Positions 42,716 through 51,311 of a stretch of 64,000 nucleotides of DNA are shown in pieces (position 1 is the first letter of the stretch; every line of letters starts with the position of its first letter). Under the pieces are notes generated by a model. That model was not told the origin of the DNA, ran no database searches, and was given only the letters and a program-made list of their open reading frames with translations. The position numbers were made by a program, and so were the translations under genes. The stretch is from Armatimonadota bacterium. GTDB taxonomy: Bacteria > Armatimonadota > DTGP01 > JAKQQT01. The stretch spans positions 1 to 64,000 of the forward strand of contig DASXVS010000040.1 of NCBI GenBank assembly GCA_036504095.1. The letters are read 5' to 3'.

Positions 42716-43129
42716 TCAGTCCTCGTCCTTTTTGCCCTTGTCGGCGTCGTGAACGAGGGCGGTCGCTACGGCGCTGATGATGCCCATGACCACGGATCCG
42801 AAGAGTCCCGCGCCGAACGTGTCGACGCGGAAGCCGTAGCCGAGCTGGTTAACCACCGCGGCCGCGAGCATGAACATCAGGGCGTTGATGACGAAGGAAA
42901 ACAGTCCCAGTGTAAGGCAGTTGAGCGGCGTCGTCAGGAATTTGAGCAGCAAACCGATGGTCGCGTTGACCACCGTGAGGACCAGCACCATGACGACCGT
43001 CGCGAATATGGCATTCGCCGGCTGGGCGCCGGCCTTGAAGCCGAGCCCCTCGATGCCCATCTTCTGTCCCAGCAGAACGGTGAGCCAGAGCGCCAAAGCA
43101 TTCATGACCAACCGAGTGATGAAACCCAT
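42716..43129 (-). CDS. Small membrane protein, phage-holin-4_2 family (DUF360/YvlD-like)
   Basis: A 137-residue protein with four hydrophobic segments: LVMNALALWLTVLLG, IFATVVMVLVLTVVNATIG, LGLFSFVINALMFMLAAAVV and GLFGSVVMGIISAVATAL. The pattern LTTPLNCLTLGLFSFVINA is diagnostic of the YvlD/holin-4_2 family, whose function is unknown and not related to lysis in most hosts. AAGGAAGGA precedes the ATG. It is the first gene of the operon with rapZ and yvcK. Confidence 0.85.
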   Translation of the reverse strand: MGFITRLVMNALALWLTVLLGQKMGIEGLGFKAGAQPANAIFATVVMVLVLTVVNATIGLLLKFLTTPLNCLTLGLFSFVINALMFMLAAAVVNQLGYGFRVDTFGAGLFGSVVMGIISAVATALVHDADKGKKDED

Positions 43130-43274
43130 GATTCGTCCTTCCTTCAGCGTGGTGGCAATTTGAGATTCAGTATATATCAAATCGGTTCTTGACACCGAGA
43201 TAGTGAGCCCGGGCTTCCGTGTCCGGCCGCAACCGCGCATAATGAAGAAGCACTTTCAGGGGGAGAATGCGCCG

Positions 43275-44285
43275 ATGAGCATCTGGGCGCCGGTGCGGAC
43301 AAGCGCTCCGGGACGCGGCGGGATTGCAGGCAACCCGTCGGATATGTACGGTGGCAGCATGTTGAGCTGCGCCACAAAGGCGCGCGCCGAATGCGCCATC
43401 TCGCCGGCAAACGCGCTGGCCCTGAGTGTTGGCGGAGAGGCCGCCGTCATCGCGAACGGAGACGACCTGGCGATGCACGGCGACAGACTGGACGTCGCCC
43501 GCGCGGCCCTGGCCGCTTTCGGGATCGATCCATTGCGAGACCATTTTGATCTGGAGGCGTCCACTGCCATCCCCATGCAGGCCGGCCTTGCCGGGTCAAC
43601 GGCCCTCGTCTGCGCCATCGTCGCGGCGCTTCAGGCCTCCAGTGGGAGCATGCAGCACGCCCACCACCTCGTGGAGACGGTGCGCGACGTGGAGATGAAC
43701 CACCTGGGCGTCCTCTGCGGATTCCAGGACGCCACCATGACGGTATTCGGCGGCCTTCGCTTCATCGATGTGCGCAACCGCGAGCAATTGAGGCAGGGCG
43801 TTGACGAGCCGTACGTGGTGGCGGAACGCCTCACTGCGCCCGCGTTTCCGTTCATCCTCGCACACACCGGCGTCAAACATCACTCCGGTACCGTGCATAC
43901 GAGCCTCCGCGACCGCTGGCTTGAAGGGGAGCCTGCCGTCGTGGCCGGCTACGCCCGTATCCAGCGCATCGCGCAGATGGGCAAGCGCGCATTGCTCGAC
44001 GCGGATTGGGAGCGCCTCGCCGCGCTGATGGCCGAAAACCACGCCATCCAGCGTGACCTGGGCGGATCGGGCGATTCCAACGAACGCCTGATACGCGCCG
44101 CATTGGACGCGGGCGCCCTGGCGGCCAAACTCGCCGGCGCCGGCGGAGGCGGCACGATCATCGCGCTGACCCACGAGCCGGAGCGGATCGGGAAGGCGCT
44201 GATGGACGCTGGCGCGGACACCCTGATTGAACTGGATCCAGAGGCCGCGGGCCTCGTTGTCGAACACCAGGAGAACCAAGCATGA
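43275..44285 (+). CDS. GHMP-superfamily sugar or isoprenoid kinase
   Basis: A 336-residue GHMP kinase. The ATP loop reads PMQAGLAGSTALVCAIVAAL, the C-terminal glycine-rich motif is KLAGAGGGGTIIAL, and the N-terminal segment SAPGRGGIAGNPSDMYGG corresponds to the substrate loop. GGNPSD-type N-termini are seen in glucuronokinase and arabinokinase-like members, so a sugar substrate is likelier than mevalonate. GGGGGAGA precedes ATG 43275. Its stop overlaps the start of the SGNH hydrolase gene (ATGA), so both are made together. Confidence 0.83.
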   Translation: MSIWAPVRTSAPGRGGIAGNPSDMYGGSMLSCATKARAECAISPANALALSVGGEAAVIANGDDLAMHGDRLDVARAALAAFGIDPLRDHFDLEASTAIPMQAGLAGSTALVCAIVAALQASSGSMQHAHHLVETVRDVEMNHLGVLCGFQDATMTVFGGLRFIDVRNREQLRQGVDEPYVVAERLTAPAFPFILAHTGVKHHSGTVHTSLRDRWLEGEPAVVAGYARIQRIAQMGKRALLDADWERLAALMAENHAIQRDLGGSGDSNERLIRAALDAGALAAKLAGAGGGGTIIALTHEPERIGKALMDAGADTLIELDPEAAGLVVEHQENQA

Positions 44286-45010
44286 ATCATCCCAGGATTG
44301 CCTGCCTGGCATTAGTTTCGTTGTGTGCCGTTCCAGCGATTGCTCAGACCGCCGGCGGACCAAAGCCCACGCCGGCCGGCAGCAAGGACTGGCCGGGCAA
44401 AGGGTATGCCGGCGCCTACCCGCTTTGGGTGGAGCGCCGTGCGGCATTCTGGAAAGACCGCGAGAAGGATCAGGGCGCCGTCGTATTCTTCGGCGACAGC
44501 ATCACCCAGGGCTGGCGGACGGTTGACAAGGCATTCCCGACGCTCAAAGTCGCCAACCGCGGAATCAGCAGCGATACCAGCAAAGGCCTGCTCTGGCGCC
44601 TTCAGGAAGACGTGCTGGACCTCCACCCGCGCGCCGTGGTTATGCTGATCGGCATCAACGACATCGCCGGAGGCGTAAGCCCGTCGGACGTCGCCTGGAA
44701 TATCCGGGCGATGGTGGATCGGATGCGCGCGGCCAACCCGAAAATGCCGGTCATCCTGTGCAAAGTGATGCCGTGGAAAGAGGTGCCGGGCAAATCGCCG
44801 TCGCGAGTGATGCAGACGAACGCGCTCATCGAGAGCATCGCCATCGGAAGGCCACAGGTCGCGGTGTGCGACACCTTCTCGCCGTTCGCCACGTCGGAAG
44901 GCGTCTGTCGCAAAGAGGAATTCCCCGACCTGCTGCACCCCAACGAAGCCGGCCACGTGAAGTGGACTGCCGCGCTCACGCCGGTCATGAAGAAGATGGG
45001 GATTCTGTGA
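44282..45010 (+). CDS. Secreted SGNH/GDSL hydrolase
   Basis: A 242-residue exported esterase with a signal peptide ending AVPAIAQ. Block I is VFFGDSITQGW (nucleophile Ser), block II has ANRGISSD, block III MLIGINDIAGG (Gly-x-Asn-Asp), and block V PDLLHPNEAGH (Asp-x-x-His). It is likely a carbohydrate esterase (deacetylase) or lipase-like enzyme. The ATG overlaps the kinase stop by four bases. It ends against a perfect-looking palindrome at 45010-45077 facing the convergent dehydrogenase gene. Confidence 0.9.
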   Translation: MNHPRIACLALVSLCAVPAIAQTAGGPKPTPAGSKDWPGKGYAGAYPLWVERRAAFWKDREKDQGAVVFFGDSITQGWRTVDKAFPTLKVANRGISSDTSKGLLWRLQEDVLDLHPRAVVMLIGINDIAGGVSPSDVAWNIRAMVDRMRAANPKMPVILCKVMPWKEVPGKSPSRVMQTNALIESIAIGRPQVAVCDTFSPFATSEGVCRKEEFPDLLHPNEAGHVKWTAALTPVMKKMGIL

Positions 45011-45077
45011 ATACAGAATGCAGAGTGATGAATGATGATTTCCGATATTCATCATTCATCACTCTGCATTCTGCATT
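45010..45077. repeat. 29-bp-arm palindrome of GATGAATGATGA and AATGCAG words between convergent genes
   Basis: Arms 45010-45038 and 45049-45077 are 29 bases each and complementary except for one position (AATACA against AATGCA), with a ten-base loop TTTCCGATAT. The words are AATGCAG and GATGAATGATGA. It fills the 71-base gap between the stops of two convergent genes and may serve as a shared, bidirectional 3'-end structure; there is no T-run. Confidence 0.9.
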
Positions 45078-45081
45078 TCCG

Positions 45082-46563
45082 TTACACGTCTATCTGGGCC
45101 TTCTGAACGGTGCCGCTGTAGTCCACGTACACGGTCTTCCACTCGCTGAAGACGTCCAACACCTGCTCGCCGCCTTCGCGGTGGCCGTTGCCTGTGGCGC
45201 GGGTGCCGCCGAACGGGAACTGGATCTCGGCGCCGATGGTCGCGGCATTCATGTAGAAGATGCCGGTGTAGACATCGCGGGCCGCGCGGAACGCGTTGTT
45301 GACGTTGGAGGTAAAGATGCTGGCGCTGAGCCCGAACTGGGTGTTGTTCGCGGCATCGATCGCTTCATCCAGGCTTCCGACCGGTATGATTACGGTCACC
45401 GGCCCGAAGATCTCTTCCTGGGCGATCCGCATGCCCGGCTTCACATCGCCGAACAGTGTCGGCTGCACGAAATTGCCGTCCGCCAGCGCGCCGCCGGACG
45501 CCATTCCGCCGCCGCAGAGCAGGGTTGCGCCCTCGGCCTTCCCGATCTCGATGTAGGAGACGATCTTCTTCGCCGCGGCCGCGTTGATCACGGGTCCAAC
45601 GTCGGTCGTCGCGAGGAGTCCGTCGCCGAGGCGCAGCGCTTTCGCGCGTTCGGTCATCTTTTTCGTGAACTCGGCCACGACGGCCTTGTGGACGATGATG
45701 CGCGAGCTCGCGGTGCAGCGCTGGCCGCTGGTGCCGAAGGCGCCCCATATGCAGCCATCGACGGCGAGGTCGAGGTCGGCATCATCCATGACGATGATCG
45801 CGTTCTTGCCGCCCATTTCCAGGCTCACGCGCTTGAAAGTGGGAGCGCAGCCGGAGCTGATGTCGCGGCCGACATCGCTGCTGCCCGTGAAGGAGACGAG
45901 ATCCACATCGGGGTGGCTCACCAGCGCCGCGCCGCACACGGAGCCGGGGCCGTGAACCAGGTTCAATGCCCCGCCGGGTATGCCGGCGTGCACCAGGATT
46001 TCCACAAGGCGCGTCGCGAGCAGCGGCGTGTCCGACGCCGGCTTGAAAACGACCGCGTTGCCCATCACGAGGGACGGCGCGAGCTTCCACACCGGGATGG
46101 CCGAAGGGAAGTTCCACGGGGTGATGAGGCCGCATACGCCGATGGGCTGGCGCTCGCACCAGGCCTGCTTGTTGGGAAGCTCGCACGGGGCGGAGTAGCC
46201 GTGGGCCCGACGGCCTTCTCCAGCGATGAAGTACATCATATCGATGGCTTCCTGAACGTCGCCGCGGGCTTCGCTGATGACCTTGCCCATCTCCCGCGTC
46301 ATTTCCTGCGCCAGTTCCTCTTTGCGGCGGACCATTTCCTCCGCGGCCTTGAAGAGAAACTCCGCGCGTCTCGGCGCCGGAACGAGCCGCCACGTCTTAT
46401 ACGCGGCGCGTGCGGACGCCACCGCGGCGTCGATCTCGGCCTTCCCGGACTTCGGGAACTCGCCAATCACATCGCCACGGTTCGCCGGGTTGAGATCCTG
46501 GAACGTTTCGCCGCTCTGCGCGGGCACCCACTCCCCATTTATGTAGTTCTTGAACTGCTTCAT
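45082..46563 (-). CDS. NAD(P)-dependent aldehyde dehydrogenase
   Basis: A 493-residue ALDH. The catalytic Glu lies in SLEMGGKNAIIVMDDADLDL, the catalytic Cys in GQRCTASSR, and the cofactor-binding segment in FTGSSDVGRDIS. PWNFPSAIPVWKLAPSLVMG is typical of the subfamily that oxidises short semialdehydes such as ketoglutarate semialdehyde; the exact substrate is not assigned. GGAGGT lies seven bases before the ATG at 46563. A perfect 16-bp palindrome overlaps the region immediately upstream and is the likely control site. Confidence 0.88.
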   Translation of the reverse strand: MKQFKNYINGEWVPAQSGETFQDLNPANRGDVIGEFPKSGKAEIDAAVASARAAYKTWRLVPAPRRAEFLFKAAEEMVRRKEELAQEMTREMGKVISEARGDVQEAIDMMYFIAGEGRRAHGYSAPCELPNKQAWCERQPIGVCGLITPWNFPSAIPVWKLAPSLVMGNAVVFKPASDTPLLATRLVEILVHAGIPGGALNLVHGPGSVCGAALVSHPDVDLVSFTGSSDVGRDISSGCAPTFKRVSLEMGGKNAIIVMDDADLDLAVDGCIWGAFGTSGQRCTASSRIIVHKAVVAEFTKKMTERAKALRLGDGLLATTDVGPVINAAAAKKIVSYIEIGKAEGATLLCGGGMASGGALADGNFVQPTLFGDVKPGMRIAQEEIFGPVTVIIPVGSLDEAIDAANNTQFGLSASIFTSNVNNAFRAARDVYTGIFYMNAATIGAEIQFPFGGTRATGNGHREGGEQVLDVFSEWKTVYVDYSGTVQKAQIDV

Positions 46564-46574
46564 GCACGTTACCT

Positions 46575-46590
46575 CCAACATATATGTTGG
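46575..46590. promoter_or_regulatory. Perfect 16-bp palindrome at the aldehyde dehydrogenase start
   Basis: CCAACATATATGTTGG (46575-46590) is an exact palindrome, 11 bases upstream of the ATG, and its last two bases are the first G's of the GGAGGT ribosome site. It is a strong candidate operator for a dimeric repressor. Confidence 0.65.
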
Positions 46591-46665
46591 GACACCGCGG
46601 GGGGTGGGGGCAACTTGCTTTGATGGCGGATGGGCGCGACCGACGACCTGTCTCGGTCGGAATCG

Positions 46666-48198
46666 TCACTCTTCGTCGTTGTCCGAGAGTGCCTTTGCCG
46701 CCCACAGTAACCCGGCCGCGGCGCCGACCGCTGCCAGCGTGTAGATGATCGGCTCCCGGTTGGCCCGCGCGTTACGATAGGTTGCCAGCGCCTTCCGTGT
46801 TGCCGGCCGCCCGGCGCGCGCTTCGAGCCAGCGTCGAGCAACGTTCTGGGAGGTGATGCTGAGCGTGGGGTAGACGTGCGGCAGATCGGCGATCGCCCTC
46901 ACCGAAAGCCCCTGGCGCATCGCGAGGGCCCATTCATGGATCATTTCCCCGGCGTTTGCGCCCAGGATATGGACGCCCAGGATGCGTCCGCGCCGACCGT
47001 CGGCGATGACCTTGATGAGTCCGGTCGTCTGATCCGTCGCGATGGCCCCGGCGTTTCGGGAGAATGGCTCGCGCAGGACGTCGATCTCCAGTCCCATGTC
47101 GCGGGCCTCTTCTTCGGTGAGGCCAAGATGGGCCAGTTGGGGCGTAGTGAATGTGGCCCAGCTGGTGGTGTCCGCCTCGGGCCCCGCGTCCATCGGCAGG
47201 AAGATGTTTCGTGCTACCCGGCGGGCCTGCTGTACGGCCAGATGGGCATATTGCAGGCTGCCACGCACGTCCCCGCAGGCCCAGACGTGCGGCCCGGTCG
47301 TGTGCAGGCGGGCGTCGGTCTTGACGCAGCGTGCCGAAACCTCGACGCCGGCTGCCCCGAGGTTAAGCCCATCCACGTTCGGCACCCTTCCGCCGGCCAG
47401 CAGGATCGTTTCGCAGCACGCTTCCGATGGGCCTCCAAATCCTCGCGTCAGCAGGGTATGGCATTTCTCGCCTGGCTGAACGGCCTCCAGGCAAGCGTCG
47501 AGGCGGATGTCCACGCCCTCGCCGCGGAGCGTCTCCACCAGCCACGATGTGAGTTCGATGTCATCGTGCTCAAGGATGCGGTCTCCCTCCTCCAGGAGGA
47601 TGACCCGGGTTCCGAGGCGCGCGAACGCCTGGGCGAGCTCGACGCCCACCTGGCCGGCCCCGATGATCGCGAGCGAATCCGGCGCCCTCTCGAGTTCGAA
47701 AATGCTGGATGTGGTGCGGTAACCTGCCTCCTCGAGGCCGGGCACGTCCGGGAGGGCGGGAGACGAGCCGGTGCAGAGGATGAAATCCTGAGCGGAGATC
47801 GAAACGCCATCCAACTGGATGGTGTCCTCAGCGACGAACCGGGCATTGCCGATGCTCACTTCCACGCCGGCGTGCTGGAGCTGCTTTTCGGTGTCGTCGG
47901 ACTCGCGAACCTGGTTCTGGACCTTGCGAACGTAGTCGAATGCCGAGGCGGAGGCGTCCGCCTGCACCGGACGGCCGGAAGAGATATCGCTGCCGGTCGC
48001 GATCGTGCGGGCGATCGTCGCGGCGTGGATCAATGCGGCGCTCGAGGGCGCTCCCCCGATATTACGTCGCCCTGACATCGGGCTTCGCTCGATAAGAAGC
48101 GTTCTCAACCCGTAGCCGGCCGATCTCAGCGAGGCCTCCACACCGGCCGGTCCGCCGCCAATCACCACCACGTCATAGTCGTGTCGTTGCCTGGACAT
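46666..48198 (-). CDS. Membrane-anchored flavoprotein of the disulfide-reductase family lacking the redox cysteines
   Basis: A 510-residue FAD/NAD(P)-binding protein. The FAD motif VVVIGGGPAGVEASLRSAG is at the N-terminus, the NAD motif LAIIGAGQVGVELAQAFARL in the middle, and WACGDVRGSLQYAHLAVQQ marks the second FAD segment. Where dihydrolipoamide dehydrogenases have CxxxxC, this protein reads RRNIGGAPSSAAL, so both cysteines are gone. The C-terminal interface reads HVYPTLSITSQ, lacking the HPTxxE base pair. Residues about 485-505 (YTLAAVGAAAGLLWAAKAL) form a single membrane helix. It may be a transhydrogenase or quinone-linked oxidoreductase. A GGGAGGGAGA-type ribosome site precedes the ATG. 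Confidence 0.83.
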   Translation of the reverse strand: MSRQRHDYDVVVIGGGPAGVEASLRSAGYGLRTLLIERSPMSGRRNIGGAPSSAALIHAATIARTIATGSDISSGRPVQADASASAFDYVRKVQNQVRESDDTEKQLQHAGVEVSIGNARFVAEDTIQLDGVSISAQDFILCTGSSPALPDVPGLEEAGYRTTSSIFELERAPDSLAIIGAGQVGVELAQAFARLGTRVILLEEGDRILEHDDIELTSWLVETLRGEGVDIRLDACLEAVQPGEKCHTLLTRGFGGPSEACCETILLAGGRVPNVDGLNLGAAGVEVSARCVKTDARLHTTGPHVWACGDVRGSLQYAHLAVQQARRVARNIFLPMDAGPEADTTSWATFTTPQLAHLGLTEEEARDMGLEIDVLREPFSRNAGAIATDQTTGLIKVIADGRRGRILGVHILGANAGEMIHEWALAMRQGLSVRAIADLPHVYPTLSITSQNVARRWLEARAGRPATRKALATYRNARANREPIIYTLAAVGAAAGLLWAAKALSDNDEE

Positions 48199-48426
48199 CT
48201 CCGTCTCCCTCCCTGGTAGCGCTGCACGGCCGCCTGGGCGGCCCCAATCACAATATCGGCACCACCAGTCAACGATTATACGTCTTCACGCCAAATCCGA
48301 CACAATTGGGAGGTACCCACACTGTAATCGGGGCCTGACGGGCGGGCTCTCGCGGAACGCTTCGGTGAATACGGCGGTTACGAACGCGGGTATTGTGGCG
48401 CTGAAACGGGCCACAAAGAGGATACA

Positions 48427-50649
48427 ATGTGTATCATCACCTCATCCCATCGTCTCGATTTCATGGCTATCAACGAACAATACTCACCGACGCCGCAGGT
48501 TCTCCAGGAAACGCTTACGCGCGTCTTCGGCTTTTCCAGCTTTCGGCCGGGCCAGGCGGAGGTCGTAGAGGCCGGGTTGGCCGGCGGTCGCGTTCTCGGG
48601 GTGATGCCAACCGGCGGAGGGAAGTCCCTGTGCTATCAGATCGCGAGTGTGCTCCGTCCAGGCGGCACGCTGGTCATTTCTCCTCTCATCGCCCTGATGA
48701 AGGATCAGGTTGACTCCCTGCAACGCGATACCGGCCTCAGAGTCGCCCTCCTGAATAGCTCCGTGAGCCGGGCGGCGCAATCCGCCGCCCTGGACGACTG
48801 GGTCGGCGGGCGCCTGGATCTCCTTTACACCGCGCCGGAGCGTTTCCGCAACAAGCGATTCCTGGACGCCCTGACAGATCGGCGCCCACAAGTCATCGCC
48901 ATCGACGAGGCGCACTGTGTGAGCCAGTGGGGCCACGATTTCCGGCCGGACTACCTGTTCCTGAAGACCGCGATCCAGCGCCTGTCCGTGCCGGTCGTCA
49001 TGGCGTTGACCGCCACCGCCACCCGCGAAGTCCGGCAGGATGTGCTGGCCCAGCTGGGTATCGAGGGCGCTCGCACGATCATCACGGGTTTCGACCGACC
49101 GAACTTGCGCCTGGAAGTCTTGCGGCTGGCAACTGAACGCGCGAAACGCGACAGCCTGCGGCGCCTGTTGGCCGGCCTGCAGGGCAGCGGAATCGTCTAC
49201 TGCGGCACCCGGAAAGAATCGGCGGCGACCGCCGAACTCATCCGATCCTTCGGGCGCACCGCGGAAATGTACCACGGTGAAATGGACGCCGCGGATCGCT
49301 CCGCCGTACAGACGCGCTTTATGGCCGGCCGGACCGAGATCGTCTGCGCAACAAACGCGTTCGGCCTCGGGGTCAATAAGGCCGACATCCGGTTCGTCAT
49401 CCATACGGCGCTTCCAGGCACACTCGAAGCGCTTTACCAGGAGATGGGACGCGCCGGGCGCGATGGCGAACACGCGGACTGCGTTCTGCTGTTCGCGCCG
49501 TCCGATCTGACTCTGCAGCGGTTCCTCATCCAGGCCTCAACGCCGACGAAGACCAATCTGGACGACCTCCATGCTTACCTGACTTCGCTGGGGGCTGAGG
49601 CGCGGTTTTCCTGGGCCGATTCCGCTCAGCGGCTGGGCGTATCCCAAACGCTCCTGAGGTCCGCACTTGGGGAGTTGGAGAAGGCCGGCTTGGCGCGGCG
49701 CAAGGCGGACACCGATTCGGGAGACGTGCGCGTGGAAATGCTGTTCGGGGCAAACCCCCAGTCTGCCCTGCAGCATCGCGCTCTCGAATTGGACAAAGTG
49801 CGCGCCAACAGGCTGAGGAAATTGCAGTCCGTGGAAGCTTACGCGCGATTGACGACATGTCGCCGGGCTTGCATCCGGCGGTATTTCGGAGAGGAACAGA
49901 TCCCGGACACGTGTACGAACTGCGACAATTGCCTCCATTCCCACCGCTCCGGCCGAGGCGGAACTCAGCCTTTCGCGCAACGTTCGTCCGAGGTCGCCAT
50001 GACCATCCTTCAGTGTGTCGGGCGGTATAGCGGCAAGATCGGCCGGACAACGGTCGTGAGGGTGCTGGCGGGCTCGAACGACAAGAGGATCGTCGCTCTG
50101 CAGGACTGGTACGCGGAGTATCATGGCCGCCTGAAGAACATTTCCCGTGCGGCTGTGGGCGCGGCTATGGACGAACTGCTCGAAGACGGATACATCGAGG
50201 CCGGGGTGATGACCCGGAACGAGTCGGCGCTTCCCGTGGTTCAGATTACGGCGCTGGGACGCCAGGTTCTGTCCGGACAGGCGCCCGCGCCGGCCGTAGC
50301 TGTCAGCGCTCCGAGGCTTGTCGGAGGAGACCCTGCCCGTTCCCCGGTTGAAGCGTTGACTGAGGCGGATATGGCACTGTTCGAGGCGCTACGGGCCTGG
50401 CGCATCGCAAGGGCCCGGGCGCTCGAAGGGCCCGCATACACGATCGCGAGCGACGCCGTATTGCGCGGCATCGCAGCGGTGCGGCCCGCGACGGAGGAGG
50501 AACTCCTCGCCGTGCGGGGGATGGGCCCCGGCCTGATGGCGAAATGGGGCGCCGACATATTGGCGGTCGTGAGACAGGCGTCGGGCGGCGCTGCATCATT
50601 GCCGGATGCACCCGGCAGAGTATACGATGACCACATGTCCGGCGCGTGA
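48427..50649 (+). CDS. recQ: ATP-dependent DNA helicase RecQ
   Basis: A 740-residue RecQ helicase. Motif I is VMPTGGGKSLCYQ, motif II IAIDEAHCVSQWGHDFRPDY, motif III ALTATAT, and motif VI MGRAGRDGEHADC. A RecQ zinc-binding region has CRRACIRRYFGEE and CTNCDNC, followed by a winged-helix part and a C-terminal HRDC-like domain (RGMGPGLMAKWGADILAVV). The family unwinds forked and recombination DNA. The first ATG (48427) follows AGAGG by five bases; ATG 48463 (MAINEQ) is an alternative. Confidence 0.95.
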   Translation: MCIITSSHRLDFMAINEQYSPTPQVLQETLTRVFGFSSFRPGQAEVVEAGLAGGRVLGVMPTGGGKSLCYQIASVLRPGGTLVISPLIALMKDQVDSLQRDTGLRVALLNSSVSRAAQSAALDDWVGGRLDLLYTAPERFRNKRFLDALTDRRPQVIAIDEAHCVSQWGHDFRPDYLFLKTAIQRLSVPVVMALTATATREVRQDVLAQLGIEGARTIITGFDRPNLRLEVLRLATERAKRDSLRRLLAGLQGSGIVYCGTRKESAATAELIRSFGRTAEMYHGEMDAADRSAVQTRFMAGRTEIVCATNAFGLGVNKADIRFVIHTALPGTLEALYQEMGRAGRDGEHADCVLLFAPSDLTLQRFLIQASTPTKTNLDDLHAYLTSLGAEARFSWADSAQRLGVSQTLLRSALGELEKAGLARRKADTDSGDVRVEMLFGANPQSALQHRALELDKVRANRLRKLQSVEAYARLTTCRRACIRRYFGEEQIPDTCTNCDNCLHSHRSGRGGTQPFAQRSSEVAMTILQCVGRYSGKIGRTTVVRVLAGSNDKRIVALQDWYAEYHGRLKNISRAAVGAAMDELLEDGYIEAGVMTRNESALPVVQITALGRQVLSGQAPAPAVAVSAPRLVGGDPARSPVEALTEADMALFEALRAWRIARARALEGPAYTIASDAVLRGIAAVRPATEEELLAVRGMGPGLMAKWGADILAVVRQASGGAASLPDAPGRVYDDHMSGA

Positions 50650-50661
50650 GAGGAGAACGAA

Positions 50662-51291
50662 GTGGCAACTATGGTCAGCATCGTCGGTATCGGAGGGTCG
50701 CTGGACGGCTCGTCCAGCAGCCTGGCCGCGTTGAAGATCACGATGGACGCGGCCGAAGCGGCCGGCGCGAGTACGATGGTCCTTGACCTTCACGATCTGA
50801 AGCTTCCGATGTACGAGCCTTCCCTTGAGGCAACGCCGTCCGTTCAGAAGCTAGTTTCGGCCGTTCGGGACGCGGATGGACTGGTCTGGAGCAGCCCGTT
50901 GTACCACGGGACGATCAGCGGGGCATTCAAGAACGCGCTGGACTGGCTCGAACTGCTTCGACGCGATGATCCGCCGTACCTGACCGATAAGGTCATCGGT
51001 CTCATCAGCACCGCGGGCGGCGCGCAGGGGCTTCAGGCGATCAACACGATGGAGTTTATCGTGAGGTCGCTGCGAGGCTGGACGATTCCGCTCGTGGTCC
51101 CGGTGGCAAACGCATGGCAGGCGTTTGAAGCGGACGGCCGGGCGAAGGACCCGGTCGTTGAAAAGCTGCTTCGTGCGCTGGGAAGCGAGGTCGTGCGGTC
51201 AGCCGGCGTGTTTGGAGCGGGCGGCGCCACAACGGCGGACGCTCAGGCGGCGGAAGGCGTTTTGAACCCGGTGTACTCGCCCGATGCGTGA
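50662..51291 (+). CDS. NAD(P)H-dependent FMN reductase
   Basis: A 209-residue flavodoxin-like enzyme. VSIVGIGGSLDGSSSSLAA is the FMN phosphate loop, VWSSPLYHGTISGAFKNALDW is the second FMN contact of the SsuE/azobenzene-reductase-like family, and GLISTAGGAQGLQAINTM follows. It probably reduces FMN or quinones. GTG start with AGGAG six bases upstream. It is 12 bases after recQ and likely part of its transcript. Confidence 0.87.
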   Translation: MATMVSIVGIGGSLDGSSSSLAALKITMDAAEAAGASTMVLDLHDLKLPMYEPSLEATPSVQKLVSAVRDADGLVWSSPLYHGTISGAFKNALDWLELLRRDDPPYLTDKVIGLISTAGGAQGLQAINTMEFIVRSLRGWTIPLVVPVANAWQAFEADGRAKDPVVEKLLRALGSEVVRSAGVFGAGGATTADAQAAEGVLNPVYSPDA

Positions 51292-51311
51292 GGGCCACGC
51301 GGATCGGGATG

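Noticed and set aside
44758-46623. 621-codon plus-strand open frame
   Set aside because: It is antisense to the aldehyde dehydrogenase and contains no domain; the opposite strand has all catalytic motifs.
46876-48075. 399-codon plus-strand open frame
   Set aside because: It is antisense to the flavoprotein and has no recognisable features.
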